This document shows positions 17,031 to 25,510 of a stretch of 64,000 bases of DNA, in pieces. Position 1 is the first letter of the stretch. Each line of letters begins with the position of its first letter. The notes below the pieces were generated by a model. It was not told where the DNA came from. It saw only the letters and a program-made list of their open reading frames with translations, and made no database searches. Source of the stretch: Trueperaceae bacterium. GTDB taxonomy: Bacteria; Deinococcota; Deinococci; Deinococcales; Trueperaceae. The stretch covers positions 3,749,587-3,813,586 of the forward strand of contig CP070651.1 of NCBI GenBank assembly GCA_020354625.1. Direction: 5' to 3'. The translations under genes and the position numbers were made by a program.

Positions 17031-17987
17031 TCAGTAGTAACTTATATCACGCACCCAGGCCCAAGACAGACCGTATTGACGTACTCCTGCCTGATAGAAG
17101 TCCTCCTTCCCTTCCTGCCGCACCCAGTTGGCATGTTCATCGTAGTGGTAGCGGTAGGAAATCGAGGATGTCATCTCACCATCTCGACCATAGGTCACTT
17201 CAGCAATGCGGTTACCTTGTTCATCATAACGGAAGCTCGTTCTCGTCTCGAGGAGATCGGCAGAACCGTAATTCATCACTTCGACGAGACTGCCATAGCG
17301 GTCGTAACGCGAGATCCGTCTCATGATCAACACACCGCTCGGGTCACGATTGTAGTCGTATTGGGCACGCTCAACCTCGTTACCACGATCGTCATACCGA
17401 AATAGTCTCTTCCAAATGGGCATTCTCGAGAGCCAGTAACCGGTTTCCTCAATCAAGTTACCCTGCAGATCGAAACGGACTCTCCTCGCCAGCGAACCAT
17501 CGAGAGTGAAGGCCTCTCCCTCACGTAAATGCCCCCGATGATCCGAACTGTACTCGTACGTAGTCGCCGAAATCCGCTCGCCATCGGCGCCGTGGACTTC
17601 TTGTTCCACGATCTTGCCGTGACTGCCATAACGGTACGTCGTTTTCCACTCGAGCGATCCATCGCCATCGTGTTCGAGTAGCTCGGTTACACGATCGAAC
17701 TGGTCGTAACGGTACGTCGTTTTCCACTCGAGCGATCCGTCGGAGGCGTAGTCGTTCTCTTCGATCAATCGGCCCCTCGTATCGTATCGCTCTCGGTAAG
17801 AGAGTTGCAGATCAGGCTGTGGCCTCTCCACAATCACCTCGGCTTGTGGCACCCAGTACATCTCCAAACTACGTACCTTCCCCTGAAGCGCTGACTGGTC
17901 GAAGTCCCCCGATCCGCCGGCCAAACCCAGTCCGACCCACATCCAAAGGACCGCTAGGATCATACAGCTTTGTACACGGGACCGCAC
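17031..17987 (-). CDS. Secreted YD/RHS-like repeat protein
   Basis: A 318-residue exported protein. The GTG at 17987 follows AAGGAG and gives a basic start and hydrophobic signal core (MILAVLWMWVGLGLAGG). After a 40-residue spacer come about eight imperfect repeats of 20-27 residues with the pattern RYDxxGxxxE, YxxDGSLEWKTTYRY and FRYDEQGNRIAEVTYG, typical of beta-strand YD/RHS repeats. Two of them are nearly identical at DNA level (see repeat entry). It lacks the long core and toxin tip of true Rhs proteins, so a surface or carbohydrate-binding role is more likely than a toxin. Function is unknown. Confidence 0.75.
   Translation of the reverse strand: MRSRVQSCMILAVLWMWVGLGLAGGSGDFDQSALQGKVRSLEMYWVPQAEVIVERPQPDLQLSYRERYDTRGRLIEENDYASDGSLEWKTTYRYDQFDRVTELLEHDGDGSLEWKTTYRYGSHGKIVEQEVHGADGERISATTYEYSSDHRGHLREGEAFTLDGSLARRVRFDLQGNLIEETGYWLSRMPIWKRLFRYDDRGNEVERAQYDYNRDPSGVLIMRRISRYDRYGSLVEVMNYGSADLLETRTSFRYDEQGNRIAEVTYGRDGEMTSSISYRYHYDEHANWVRQEGKEDFYQAGVRQYGLSWAWVRDISYY
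17629..17738 (-). repeat. Internal 32-bp direct repeat in the YD-repeat gene
   Basis: The same 32 bases occur at 17629-17660 and 17707-17738, a period of 78 bases (26 codons), encoding DGSLEWKTTYRY twice. Identity at DNA level implies recent duplication or gene conversion of one repeat unit. Confidence 0.85.
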
Positions 17988-18569
17988 GAGATAGGCACTC
18001 CTTGACAGAATGGGTGAATGAGCATCGCCACCGCCCAACAGGGCGAGTGTATCCTATCTCCCCACGCGTTTATGGGTGTGTGATGATTGCGACAGTCGTA
18101 CCCATTCCCCTCGCCTGATTCCGGCAACATAGACGCGTTTTTGCTAGGCCCTATAAAACCAGATCGAGCAAAAGAATGGCTGCCCACCTCACCCCGTGTG
18201 TTGCAACGGGCTAGCCGGAAGGAGTAGTGGACAGATTTGGAGCACAGCAAATCAAGTGGTCGTTTTCGGCGTTGTGATTTACCCAAATCCCCGAACACCC
18301 CCGAGCCCAACCTACTCGTCGGCGTGGCACGGCACCTGATTACCTGATACGATACATGGGCGCGGCCTTTGGGAGCGACAGACGTAGCATGGTGCTTGGA
18401 CGCAAGCGCTGTTCGTTGTGGGTGTAGCTAACCCACCCGCGCACTCTCCTTGATATCTTCCTGACAATCGACGTCTATATTTATTCGGTATCCAGGCCGG
18501 CTCTACCAGTACCCCTCTGCTCGCTCTCCACGGCAGAGGGATACGCTCTCTATTCGCTGCTCTCAGGCC
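17988..18569. other. Long non-coding stretch
   Basis: No convincing gene is seen on either strand. A hairpin (CCCTCTGC at 18513-18520 with GCAGAGGG at 18533-18540) lies just past the gene at 18570 and may be its terminator. A second small hairpin with GTGGGT and ACCCAC arms lies near 18420. The left part must hold the promoter of the YD-repeat gene. Confidence 0.5.
18513..18540 (-). terminator. Possible terminator of the MerR-like gene
   Basis: An 8-bp perfect stem (CCCTCTGC/GCAGAGGG) with a 12-base loop begins 30 bases downstream of the stop at 18570 on the minus strand. No T run follows. Confidence 0.35.
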
Positions 18570-19175
18570 TTATCCCCGACGCCACCAAAGGCGTACTGGC
18601 TGCCGTTCGCTATTCTCCTTGCGCCGCTCCAATTCAGATTGCAGATAATTCAAGCGTCTCTTCAACGACTCGACCTCTTCATCTTTATACTGGCCGAGCG
18701 ACATCAGTTCTTCGTGAACGACGCGGATGCCGTGCAAGACCGGTTCCAAACCAGTTTCACCAAACGCCTCCACCCGACGTTTGATCGCTACGATATCGGT
18801 TTCGAGCGCTGTCAAGCGCTCCTCGAGCTTCCGAAGTCCTATGAGTGTATTCTCGAGGAGCTCCCGTTCTTCGGGTGGCGTGCGCAAGTATAAGTCTTCC
18901 CCTTGAGACAGCGCCTCCAGCGCCGCTTCTACACTCGGTGATAATCCTTGGTGAAAGGCACGTACGGCTCGCTCGATGGTCTCGAGTGCCTCGCTCGGAT
19001 AGACACGCCCTCGCCTGTCACCCGGCAAATCCCCAAAAACGCGTTCATAAGCTACTCCATAACGCCGTAGCACCTCGAGACTGAGCCCCAGGTATCTCGC
19101 CGCACGCTCGGCACGCAGACCGATACTATCGACGCGTTTTTGAATGCCCACCGGAGTACCAGTATTGTTGGGCAT
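18570..19175 (-). CDS. MerR-like helix-turn-helix protein with coiled coil
   Basis: A 201-residue protein. Residues 15-70 contain an HTH-like segment (SIGLRAERAARYLGLSLEVLRRYGVAYERVFG) followed by RRGRVYPSEALETIERA, the order seen in MerR-type winged helices. Residues 105-190 form a long heptad-rich coiled coil (LENTLIGLRKLEERLTALE, EEVESLKRRLNYLQSELERR). The ATG at 19175 follows GGAGGAGG; the frame to 19205 adds a poor N-terminus. Likely a DNA-binding regulator or chromosome-associated factor; no effector domain is visible. Confidence 0.7.
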   Translation of the reverse strand: MPNNTGTPVGIQKRVDSIGLRAERAARYLGLSLEVLRRYGVAYERVFGDLPGDRRGRVYPSEALETIERAVRAFHQGLSPSVEAALEALSQGEDLYLRTPPEERELLENTLIGLRKLEERLTALETDIVAIKRRVEAFGETGLEPVLHGIRVVHEELMSLGQYKDEEVESLKRRLNYLQSELERRKENSERQPVRLWWRRG

Positions 19176-19649
19176 GACCAACCTCCTCCTCTCACCCAGC
19201 AACACGTTTTCTTACACGGTAAAGCAGGGATTGCCGTATTCATGTTATGTGTCAACCACAAAACCGAAACCGGATTGGCTAAACGGGAATGGGTAATGCA
19301 TTATCAGATCGTGGGTAAACGGGAATGGATACAGCGTTGCTCACGTACGCTCGAACGATCGAAGCCATACCCTTCATGCCACTCCTATCCCATTCATCAT
19401 CAAACCCGTAAACACCGTCATGCGAGTGAGCCGTTTCATCGATCCCGAATGGTTGGTGGAAATCGAGGTCTATACTGTGGTCCCGAGCTGATTCGGTATC
19501 CCGGGGAAACTGTGATCCGAACTCAAGACGGTGTAACTGATCGCGTCCAAAACCTGTCTGTGACCAGAATCCGCAGACGGCTGCGACTCCATATTCGCTC
19601 CTGTAGCCTTGAGGTTGAGGCAAGAGCCTCAACCTCAAGGTGGAGATTC
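19176..19649. other. Non-coding stretch with repeat fragments
   Basis: No gene is supported. It contains two copies of TAAACGGGAATGG (around 19280 and 19316), related in style to the ATGGGTAATGGG arrays elsewhere, and a copy of the hairpin element at 19595-19655. A TTGACA lies at about 19250-19255 on the minus strand, but no good -10 box follows at the right distance. Confidence 0.5.
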
Positions 19650-19655
19650 TCAAGC
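19595..19655 (-). repeat. Dispersed hairpin element, copy D (partial)
   Basis: A perfect 15-bp stem (19607-19621 with 19626-19640, 4-base loop) preceded on the minus strand by the segment matching CTCCAACTTGAG of the other copies and followed by GGCTACAGGAGCGA. It begins inside the last codons of copA and could serve as its terminator. It lacks the 3' part with GGATGTGCTTAA. Confidence 0.75.
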
Positions 19656-22163
19656 GGTAGCCAAGCTGATCTCAGACGGCTCCCGGGGTGGCGCACTCAC
19701 TTTCATCGGTGCCTCGAAACCCCGCAACCGCAAGGCATTCGACACCACGAAAACACTGGAAAAGCCCATAGCCGCGGCCGCCAGGATCGGCGAAAGCAAG
19801 ATGCCGAACGGTGGGTAGAGAACTCCGGCAGCGACCGGAATGAGGAGCACGTTGTAGATAAAGGCCCAGAATAGGTTCTGCTTGATGTTGTTCAGGGTTG
19901 ATTTGGATAGGGCGATGGCGTTGGGAATCCCACGTAGATCCCCAGACATGAGGATGACGTCGGCACTCTCGATGGCGATATCGGTGCCGGTTCCGATGGC
20001 CAGGCCCACGTCGGCCTGAGCCAGAGCGGGGGCATCGTTGATGCCGTCACCGACAAAAGCGACCTTTTGCCCCTCTCTCTGCAGCTCTTTGACCGCATCG
20101 ACCTTGCCGTCGGGAAGCACCTCCGCCAGCACCTCATCGATGCCGAGGCGACCCGCGATCGCTTCGGCGGTTCGCCGGTTGTCCCCGGTGATCATCGCCA
20201 CACGCAGACCCAGAGCATGCAGCTTCTCCAAGGCTGCCGGAGTTGCGTCTTTGATCGGATCAGCGACAGCGATGACCGCTGCCGGCTTACCGTCGATCAG
20301 CGCGTAGAGCGGCGTCTTCCCCTCATCGGCCAGGCGACCAGCGACAGCCTCTACAGCACGATTATCGACTCCTAAACGCGTCATATAGCGGTCGGCACCG
20401 ATCCTTACCAGACGGCCGGCCACCCTCCCCTCGACACCGAAACCGGGAACGGCCTCGAAACCGCTGACCTCGAGAAGCTCGAGCCCCTCGGCGTTGGCGT
20501 GCTCGACGATGGCCTCACCGACCGGGTGCTCAGATACCCGCTCGACCGAAGCGATCAACTGTAACACCTCAAGCCTGTCGAAGCCCTGCTCGACTCGAAA
20601 GTCCGTGAGTTCCGGCCTACCTTTGGTCAATGTACCGGTCTTATCCAGGGCGATGACACCGGCCTCCTGCAGACTCTGCAGGGCATCTCCTTTACGGAAA
20701 AGCACCCCCAGCTCAGCTGCCTTGCCGGTGCCGACCATGATCGACGTAGGCGTTGCCAAGCCCATAGCACAGGGACAGGCGATGATGAGAACGGCAACGG
20801 CGTTGACCAATGCAAAGGTCAGCGCAGGCGATGGCCCAAAGATCATCCAGACCGCGAAGGTGAGAGTAGCGATCGCCATCACCGAGGGTACGAACACGCT
20901 CACCACCCGGTCGGCCAGCGCCTGGATGCGGGGTTTGCTGCCTTGGGCCTCCTCCACCATCTTGATGATGTGTGCAAGAACCGTATCGGCTCCCACCTTG
21001 GTTGCCTTGAAGTGAAAGGCTCCGGTCTTGTTCACGGTCCCGCCCACTACCTCAGCGCCCACATCTTTTTGCACAGGAATCGGTTCACCGGTGATCATCG
21101 ACTCATCGACGTAGGAGAAACCGGAAAGGACCTCGCCATCGACCGGGATCTTCTCACCGGGACGTACCAGCACCGTGTCCCCGAGAACGACCTGCTCGAT
21201 GGGCAGATCGAGCTCCTGAGCGTCTCGTAGGACTCGAGCCGTCTTCGCCTGCAGGCCCATCAGCTTCTTGATCGCTTCGCTGGTGCGCCCCTTGGCGATG
21301 GCCTCTAGATACTTGCCGACCAGAATCAGGGTGATGATGGCGGCCGAGGCCTCGAAGTAGACGTGCACCGTACCCGCAGGTAAGAGGGAGGGCAAAAAGG
21401 TCGCCACCACCGAATAGCCGTAGGCTGCGCTGGTTCCGATCATGACCAGGGAGTTCATATCGGGGCTTCCGTGGCGCAAACTGGCGATGCCGGGCCGGTA
21501 GAAGCGGCGGCCGGGGCCGAACTGCACCACGCTGGCCAGCACAAAGGCGAGGAGGTAGAGTCCTTGTCTTGACAGCACCTCGGTGAGCGCCGACTCGAGC
21601 GCCGGGATCACCATCGGCAGCATGGTCAGCAGCAACAGGGGCGCTGCAAAGGCAGCCGCCAGGACGAGGTCGCGCTTGAGCGACCGAATCTCGCCCTCGC
21701 GGGCTTCGCGTTCGCTATCGAGCTGCTCCACACCCCCTTCCGGCTCGAGCACGCCGTAGCCGGTGTCTCGCACCACCTGTCTGAGCTGCCCGGGGCTCAC
21801 CATCTCAGGTAAGTATCGAACCGTAGCCCGCTCGGTCGCCAGGTTGACACTAGCATCGATCACGCCCTCGGTGCGGCTCAGCTTTCTCTCGATGCGGCTG
21901 CTACAGTTGGCACAGGTCATGCCGGTCACCCCGAAACCGACTTCTGCCGTTACCGGGGTATAGCCGCTTTTATCGATGGCTTCGAGTAGCTTTTGGGGCG
22001 TGACAAGGCCAGGGTCGAAGGTGACCGTGGCCCGCTCGGTCGCCAGGTTGACACTCGCCCCTTCGACGCCCCCTTGCTTGGTGAGCGTCCGCTCCACCCG
22101 CATCGAACAGTTCGCGCAGGTCATCCCTTGTACGCCAACATGAATGGTCTCCATATCGTTCAC
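19650..22163 (-). CDS. copA: Copper-exporting P1B-type ATPase
   Basis: An 837-residue Cu(I) efflux pump of the inner membrane. Two heavy-metal domains each carry GMTCANC (about residues 13-19 and 79-85). Membrane segments follow, with the ion-translocating CPC in IIACPCAMG, the TGE loop (ITGEPIPV), the phosphorylation site DKTGTLTKG, the SEHPVGEA motif of the nucleotide domain and the hinge [10 protein letters not shown]. The GTG start overlaps the csoR stop as GTGA, so it is translated after the repressor in the copZ-csoR-copA operon. It would be induced by copper through CsoR release. Confidence 0.96.
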   Translation of the reverse strand: MNDMETIHVGVQGMTCANCSMRVERTLTKQGGVEGASVNLATERATVTFDPGLVTPQKLLEAIDKSGYTPVTAEVGFGVTGMTCANCSSRIERKLSRTEGVIDASVNLATERATVRYLPEMVSPGQLRQVVRDTGYGVLEPEGGVEQLDSEREAREGEIRSLKRDLVLAAAFAAPLLLLTMLPMVIPALESALTEVLSRQGLYLLAFVLASVVQFGPGRRFYRPGIASLRHGSPDMNSLVMIGTSAAYGYSVVATFLPSLLPAGTVHVYFEASAAIITLILVGKYLEAIAKGRTSEAIKKLMGLQAKTARVLRDAQELDLPIEQVVLGDTVLVRPGEKIPVDGEVLSGFSYVDESMITGEPIPVQKDVGAEVVGGTVNKTGAFHFKATKVGADTVLAHIIKMVEEAQGSKPRIQALADRVVSVFVPSVMAIATLTFAVWMIFGPSPALTFALVNAVAVLIIACPCAMGLATPTSIMVGTGKAAELGVLFRKGDALQSLQEAGVIALDKTGTLTKGRPELTDFRVEQGFDRLEVLQLIASVERVSEHPVGEAIVEHANAEGLELLEVSGFEAVPGFGVEGRVAGRLVRIGADRYMTRLGVDNRAVEAVAGRLADEGKTPLYALIDGKPAAVIAVADPIKDATPAALEKLHALGLRVAMITGDNRRTAEAIAGRLGIDEVLAEVLPDGKVDAVKELQREGQKVAFVGDGINDAPALAQADVGLAIGTGTDIAIESADVILMSGDLRGIPNAIALSKSTLNNIKQNLFWAFIYNVLLIPVAAGVLYPPFGILLSPILAAAAMGFSSVFVVSNALRLRGFEAPMKVSAPPREPSEISLATA

Positions 22164-22489
22164 GCCCGGTACTTGAGCGCCTCCATCAGTTCTGCCACGA
22201 TATGCTCGGTATCCCCGCGCTGGGCCGCCGTCGCCACGTGGTCGCGGATATGCGCCCGCAGCACCGCTTCATTTACCTTGCTAAGCGCGCCTTGTACGGC
22301 CTTGACCTGCTTGAGCACGTCCACGCAGTACACATCGGGATCCTCCAACATTCGGAGGATACCCTCGAGATGCCCTTTGGCACTTTTAAGACGTCGAGAG
22401 ACGTTCTGGCGGGTCTCGGTGTCCAAGTGCAGACACTCCCTAGGATCGTGCGGCACGGCAACCGGGATGGATGAACTCTGAGGTGACAT
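22160..22489 (-). CDS. csoR: CsoR copper-sensing repressor
   Basis: A 109-residue all-helical metal sensor. The DNA-facing region is [20 protein letters not shown], and the copper ligands are Cys in [10 protein letters not shown], His in LRAHIRDHV and, four residues later, a second His where most CsoR proteins have Cys. This C-H-H set is the one known from Thermus thermophilus CsoR. Apo-CsoR would bind the GC-rich operator before copZ and let go on Cu(I). The start overlaps the copZ stop by one base (TGATG). Confidence 0.94.
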   Translation of the reverse strand: MSPQSSSIPVAVPHDPRECLHLDTETRQNVSRRLKSAKGHLEGILRMLEDPDVYCVDVLKQVKAVQGALSKVNEAVLRAHIRDHVATAAQRGDTEHIVAELMEALKYRA

Positions 22490-22692
22490 CAGTCCGGTGT
22501 CACGGCGGCCTGGTAACCCTCTTCCTGCACCGCGGCGATGAGCGCCTCGGCCCCAGCCGAGCCCTCCACCTCGGCAAAGCCACCTTCCAAATCGACTGTG
22601 GCCGTCTTTACGCCAACCACGGACTCGAGGGCGTCCTTCACGGCTGCACGGCAGTGGTTACAGGTCATGCCATCGACTTTAAGACGGGTCAT
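22489..22692 (-). CDS. copZ: CopZ-type copper chaperone
   Basis: A 67-residue single heavy-metal-associated domain with the Cu(I) site GMTCNHC (about residues 8-14), the ferredoxin-like pattern VVGVKTATVDLEGG and the closing IAAVQEEGYQA. The ATG at 22692 follows GAAGAGGAG; the frame to 22719 is less likely. It would carry Cu(I) to CopA in the cytoplasm. First gene of the operon, just behind the CsoR operator. Confidence 0.92.
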   Translation of the reverse strand: MTRLKVDGMTCNHCRAAVKDALESVVGVKTATVDLEGGFAEVEGSAGAEALIAAVQEEGYQAAVTPD

Positions 22693-22713
22693 ATCGGTCT
22701 CCTCTTCACTTAT

Positions 22714-22736
22714 ATCCACCCCCCCCTGGGGTGGAT
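22714..22736. promoter_or_regulatory. CsoR operator
   Basis: A perfect inverted repeat ATCCACCCC / GGGGTGGAT with a 5-base C-rich centre. It has the G/C tract flanked by A/T pattern of known CsoR operators and lies a few bases downstream of the expected transcription start of copZ. Confidence 0.8.
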
Positions 22737-22746
22737 TAATAGTTCA

Positions 22747-22777
22747 AGTATATACTATACATGGCCACAGTTGTGAA
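22747..22777 (-). promoter_or_regulatory. Promoter of the copper operon
   Basis: On the minus strand TTCACA (22777-22772, 5/6 match) is followed after 17 bases by TATATA (22754-22749) or after 19 by TATACT (22752-22747). The CsoR operator begins about ten bases downstream, so bound repressor would block initiation. Confidence 0.6.
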
Positions 22778-23078
22778 GGCCATGAAACAGTCAACCCCCC
22801 CTAGACCGAAGAGCGTGGGAGCCTAATCCAAGAGATTTCGGAGCTCTTTGCGCCCAGTATGCATATTGGCACGAACATAAGGTTTGCCAAGGCCGAATCA
22901 CACCCTCGGACGAATCGTGATGCTCCTCCGTTAAGATCCCAGCTGCCATCGGTAATCCTCACTTCTGATGCAAAACATATCTGCAGATAGCAGAGATGCG
23001 TAGCACGAACATGCTACGTCTTACCAAGAATCGAGCAATAATGTTGAGGAGGCGCAATTGTTTCTGGGAGGTGCATCT
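22778..23078. other. Intergenic stretch before the cyclic-nucleotide-binding-fold gene
   Basis: No gene is seen. It holds a perfect 7-bp hairpin CGTAGCA/TGCTACG at 22999-23018 and the palindrome ATCTGCAGAT near 22980. It must contain the promoter of the gene at 23079, but no clear boxes stand out. Confidence 0.45.
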
Positions 23079-23444
23079 ATGCAAACCCTTCAGCTCTTTC
23101 GCGATTCAAAAACATTCCGAAGCTATGACCCCGGCGACACGATTTTTGAAGAGGGCGAACCGGGCGATGTGATGTACGTCGTGATCGAAGGGCAGGTCGG
23201 CATCACCCTTAAAGGCAAGTTGATCGAAACGCTCGAAGAAGGGAGCATCTTCGGTGAGATGGCGATTATCGACGACTCACCGCGCAGCGCCAAAGCCACC
23301 GCCCTCACCACATGCAAACTCGTCCCCATCGATCAAAAGTGGTTTACCTACCTGATCCGTCAGACCCCCTTCTTCGCTATCCAAGTCATGACGGTCATGG
23401 CAGAACGTATCCGCAGGCTGATGTCGGAAACGGTCAACCCCTAA
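23079..23444 (+). CDS. Cyclic-nucleotide-binding-domain protein
   Basis: A 121-residue protein that is a single cNMP-binding beta-roll without a DNA-binding domain. Typical signs are DTIFEEGEPGDVMYVVIEGQV (glycine turns) and GSIFGEMAIIDDSPRSAKATA, the phosphate-binding cassette where Arg would contact the cyclic phosphate. GGGAGGTG precedes the ATG at 23079; a TTG at 23058 with its own GAGGAGG could add seven residues. Without an HTH it must act through a partner; none is obvious among the neighbours. Confidence 0.85.
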   Translation: MQTLQLFRDSKTFRSYDPGDTIFEEGEPGDVMYVVIEGQVGITLKGKLIETLEEGSIFGEMAIIDDSPRSAKATALTTCKLVPIDQKWFTYLIRQTPFFAIQVMTVMAERIRRLMSETVNP

Positions 23445-23461
23445 AAACTGCTCCCCTTTCT

Positions 23462-24400
23462 TTACTTGGGGGGATAGTCTCTTAACTCGACTCTGGGCAA
23501 CAATCGCTCGATATCCTCCATCCGGCATTCGGCCGTACCAGGCATCATCACCACGGCCGCAGCAGCTGCAAAACCCAGACGCAACCCGTCTTCCAGCGGA
23601 TTACCGCTGTCGATGGCAGCCGCCAGTCCGGCCAAAACGGCATCTCCCGCCCCCGCTGTACTGGCCACGGGCACATCGAGAACCGGAATGAAGTAGCTCT
23701 TTTCCGGGAGCAGGGCCAGGGCGCCTTCGGCGCCTAAGGTGATAATGGCGCTGGCACCGTAGCGTTCGGTGAGTTCCTTACCGGCCCTGAAGGCCTCTGA
23801 GCGCGAGGAGATCGGCCTGCCCAAGCACTGCGACAGCTCGTCACGGTTCGGTTTGATATAGGTCGGACCCCCAGCGAGACCGGCGCTGAGGTAGGGCTCG
23901 CTCGAATCGAAAATAACCGGGACACCCTGCCGGCGCGCGTATCGGATGAGCGCAGTGTAGAACTTGGGAGAGACACCTTGAGGCAGCGTCCCACCCAAAA
24001 CAATGCAACTCGCTCCTGTCAAAGCCTCACGAAAACGGTTCTCCAGCGCAGCGACATGTTCGTCTGAAACTACTAGGGTCGAGGTGGTCACCGTCGTCTC
24101 CCAACCACCATTTTCACAATGGATGACGACGTTGAGACGGCTCTGTCCACCGACGGTGATAAAGTCTGTGGCGACGTGTTTTTGAGCTAGGAACTGCTCG
24201 ACAGCCTCGCCCGTAGTCCCGGCCTTGAAACCGAGAGCCAAGCTCTGGATACCCATCTCACCCAATATGTAAGAAGCATCCGTCGGCTTACCGGCAATCC
24301 CTTGCACCACGCTATTGGCACGCAGGGTCTTACCCACGACCCAGTCGTCCACGAATACCGTGTAATCGATACACGTGTTGGGCGTGACGGTGACGATCAC
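23462..24400 (-). CDS. PfkB-family hexose/tagatose kinase, 1-phosphofructokinase-like
   Basis: A 312-residue ribokinase-fold kinase of the FruK/LacC type. It opens MIVTVTPNTCIDYTVFV, where FruK has TLNPALD, with the N-terminal GIAGKPTDASYILGEMG; the ATP/anion-hole motif ASTAGAGDAVLAGL near the C-terminus holds the catalytic Asp. It starts 12 bases after the class II aldolase gene, so the two form an operon. A kinase plus a class II aldolase is the usual logic for splitting a phosphorylated ketose or deoxyketose; which one is not visible. Confidence 0.85.
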   Translation of the reverse strand: MIVTVTPNTCIDYTVFVDDWVVGKTLRANSVVQGIAGKPTDASYILGEMGIQSLALGFKAGTTGEAVEQFLAQKHVATDFITVGGQSRLNVVIHCENGGWETTVTTSTLVVSDEHVAALENRFREALTGASCIVLGGTLPQGVSPKFYTALIRYARRQGVPVIFDSSEPYLSAGLAGGPTYIKPNRDELSQCLGRPISSRSEAFRAGKELTERYGASAIITLGAEGALALLPEKSYFIPVLDVPVASTAGAGDAVLAGLAAAIDSGNPLEDGLRLGFAAAAAVVMMPGTAECRMEDIERLLPRVELRDYPPK

Positions 24401-24412
24401 AAAACGATATTG

Positions 24413-25093
24413 CTATGACGCTTGAAAGCGCCTTCGAGAAGCAGCAAGGGCTTCTCGCTGACGTGACAACAGCCCTTCACCCCCCAGAGCCTGTTGAGCC
24501 ATCAAAATACAGTAGGCGTTGGTATCGAAGCGCTCTACAGCGTCGAAGGCGGCATCGAGATCCTTACCCATCAAAAAGAGACCGTGCCAAGATGCGATCA
24601 CCCCAGCAGCTTGTTTTGCGATCCTGTCTTCCTGACCACGCAACGCCTCTGCAATCGTGTCAGCCAAGATCTGGCTGTGAGCGGGTGCATACTCGAGACA
24701 CTTCACCTCACCGAATTTCAAGGTGGCCTCCAGCACGGGTGGCATGGAGACAGCCATCGCTGCAAAAACCATGAGGTTGCGGGGGTGAGCGTGGATCACG
24801 GCATTCCCTACCCCACCGAACTCGCGGTGAAGCTTGAAGTGAACGTTGATCTCCCGCGACAGCGTGCCCTCCCCTTCCAAAATGTTGCCCTCGAAGTCGA
24901 CCACCAACACTTCCTCTGGCTCGAGCTGCCACTGATGCTTGGAACCGCTGAGACTCGGCGTTAAACAGACAAGATCCCCGACGCGTACGCTCATATTGCC
25001 GCCACAGGCATCGGTGAGCCTCCGATCGAACAGAAGAGCACCCAAACGAGCGAGCTTGGCTCGAGCCTCCATGACGCCTGCTATCGTTTCCAT
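24413..25093 (-). CDS. Class II aldolase/adducin-family protein
   Basis: A 226-residue Zn-dependent aldolase-like enzyme (fuculose/ribulose-phosphate aldolase family). The Gly/Asn motif ACGGNMSVRVGD binds the phosphate, SREINVHFKLHRE carries the catalytic Glu region, AVIHAHPRNLMVF provides two Zn His, and ASWHGLFLMG the third. The ATG at 25093 is preceded by GGGAGAACGAGG. With the PfkB kinase behind it, it would cleave a sugar phosphate to glycerone phosphate and an aldehyde. Confidence 0.85.
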   Translation of the reverse strand: METIAGVMEARAKLARLGALLFDRRLTDACGGNMSVRVGDLVCLTPSLSGSKHQWQLEPEEVLVVDFEGNILEGEGTLSREINVHFKLHREFGGVGNAVIHAHPRNLMVFAAMAVSMPPVLEATLKFGEVKCLEYAPAHSQILADTIAEALRGQEDRIAKQAAGVIASWHGLFLMGKDLDAAFDAVERFDTNAYCILMAQQALGGEGLLSRQREALAASRRRFQAS

Positions 25094-25387
25094 CCTCGTT
25101 CTCCCTACTGTGCTTGAAGGCACATGTACACGCCAGCTGCAATCCCGTCCCGGTTCCGCTTCGCGATAGGATACCTGACGCGACCGTCACGGCCTTCTGA
25201 AAGCGGCATGAAAAGGCTTCTCATCGCGACGAAAGAGCAACCTTTCCCCAAGCCACCTTAACGCTATTGTAATGGTTTGACCAATCAATCTCGAAGCAAG
25301 CATACGAAAAGTGGGTTCTTTCAGCAGAGGGAGTATAGACCAACGAAAGCCCAACTGGTCTTGCCCGAACAGGTCTGCTGCACTATG
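25094..25387. other. Intergenic stretch between divergent genes
   Basis: No gene seen. It must contain the promoter of the aldolase-kinase operon. The right side is occupied by repeat copy A. Confidence 0.4.
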
Positions 25388-25505
25388 CTTAAAGAACCTC
25401 CAACTTGAGTTTGAGGCGATACCTCAAACTCAAGGCGAGCAGAGTGAGGGTGGAATCGCGGGCGGCCGCAGGTCCCTGCCGCAATCATAGTTTGGATGTG
25501 CTTAA
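25388..25505 (+). repeat. Dispersed hairpin element, copy A
   Basis: About 118 bp: left end AAGAACCTCCAACTTGAG, a 13-bp stem CTTGAGTTTGAGG/CCTCAAACTCAAG with a 5-base loop, a middle with GCGGGCGGCCGC, and right end TTGGATGTGCTTAA. Copies B and C share all of these parts. It lies directly before the M19 dipeptidase gene. Confidence 0.8.
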
Positions 25506-25510
25506 CCACC

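Noticed and set aside
17031-17987. Rhs toxin
   Set aside because: Far too short and without the core or a C-terminal toxin domain.
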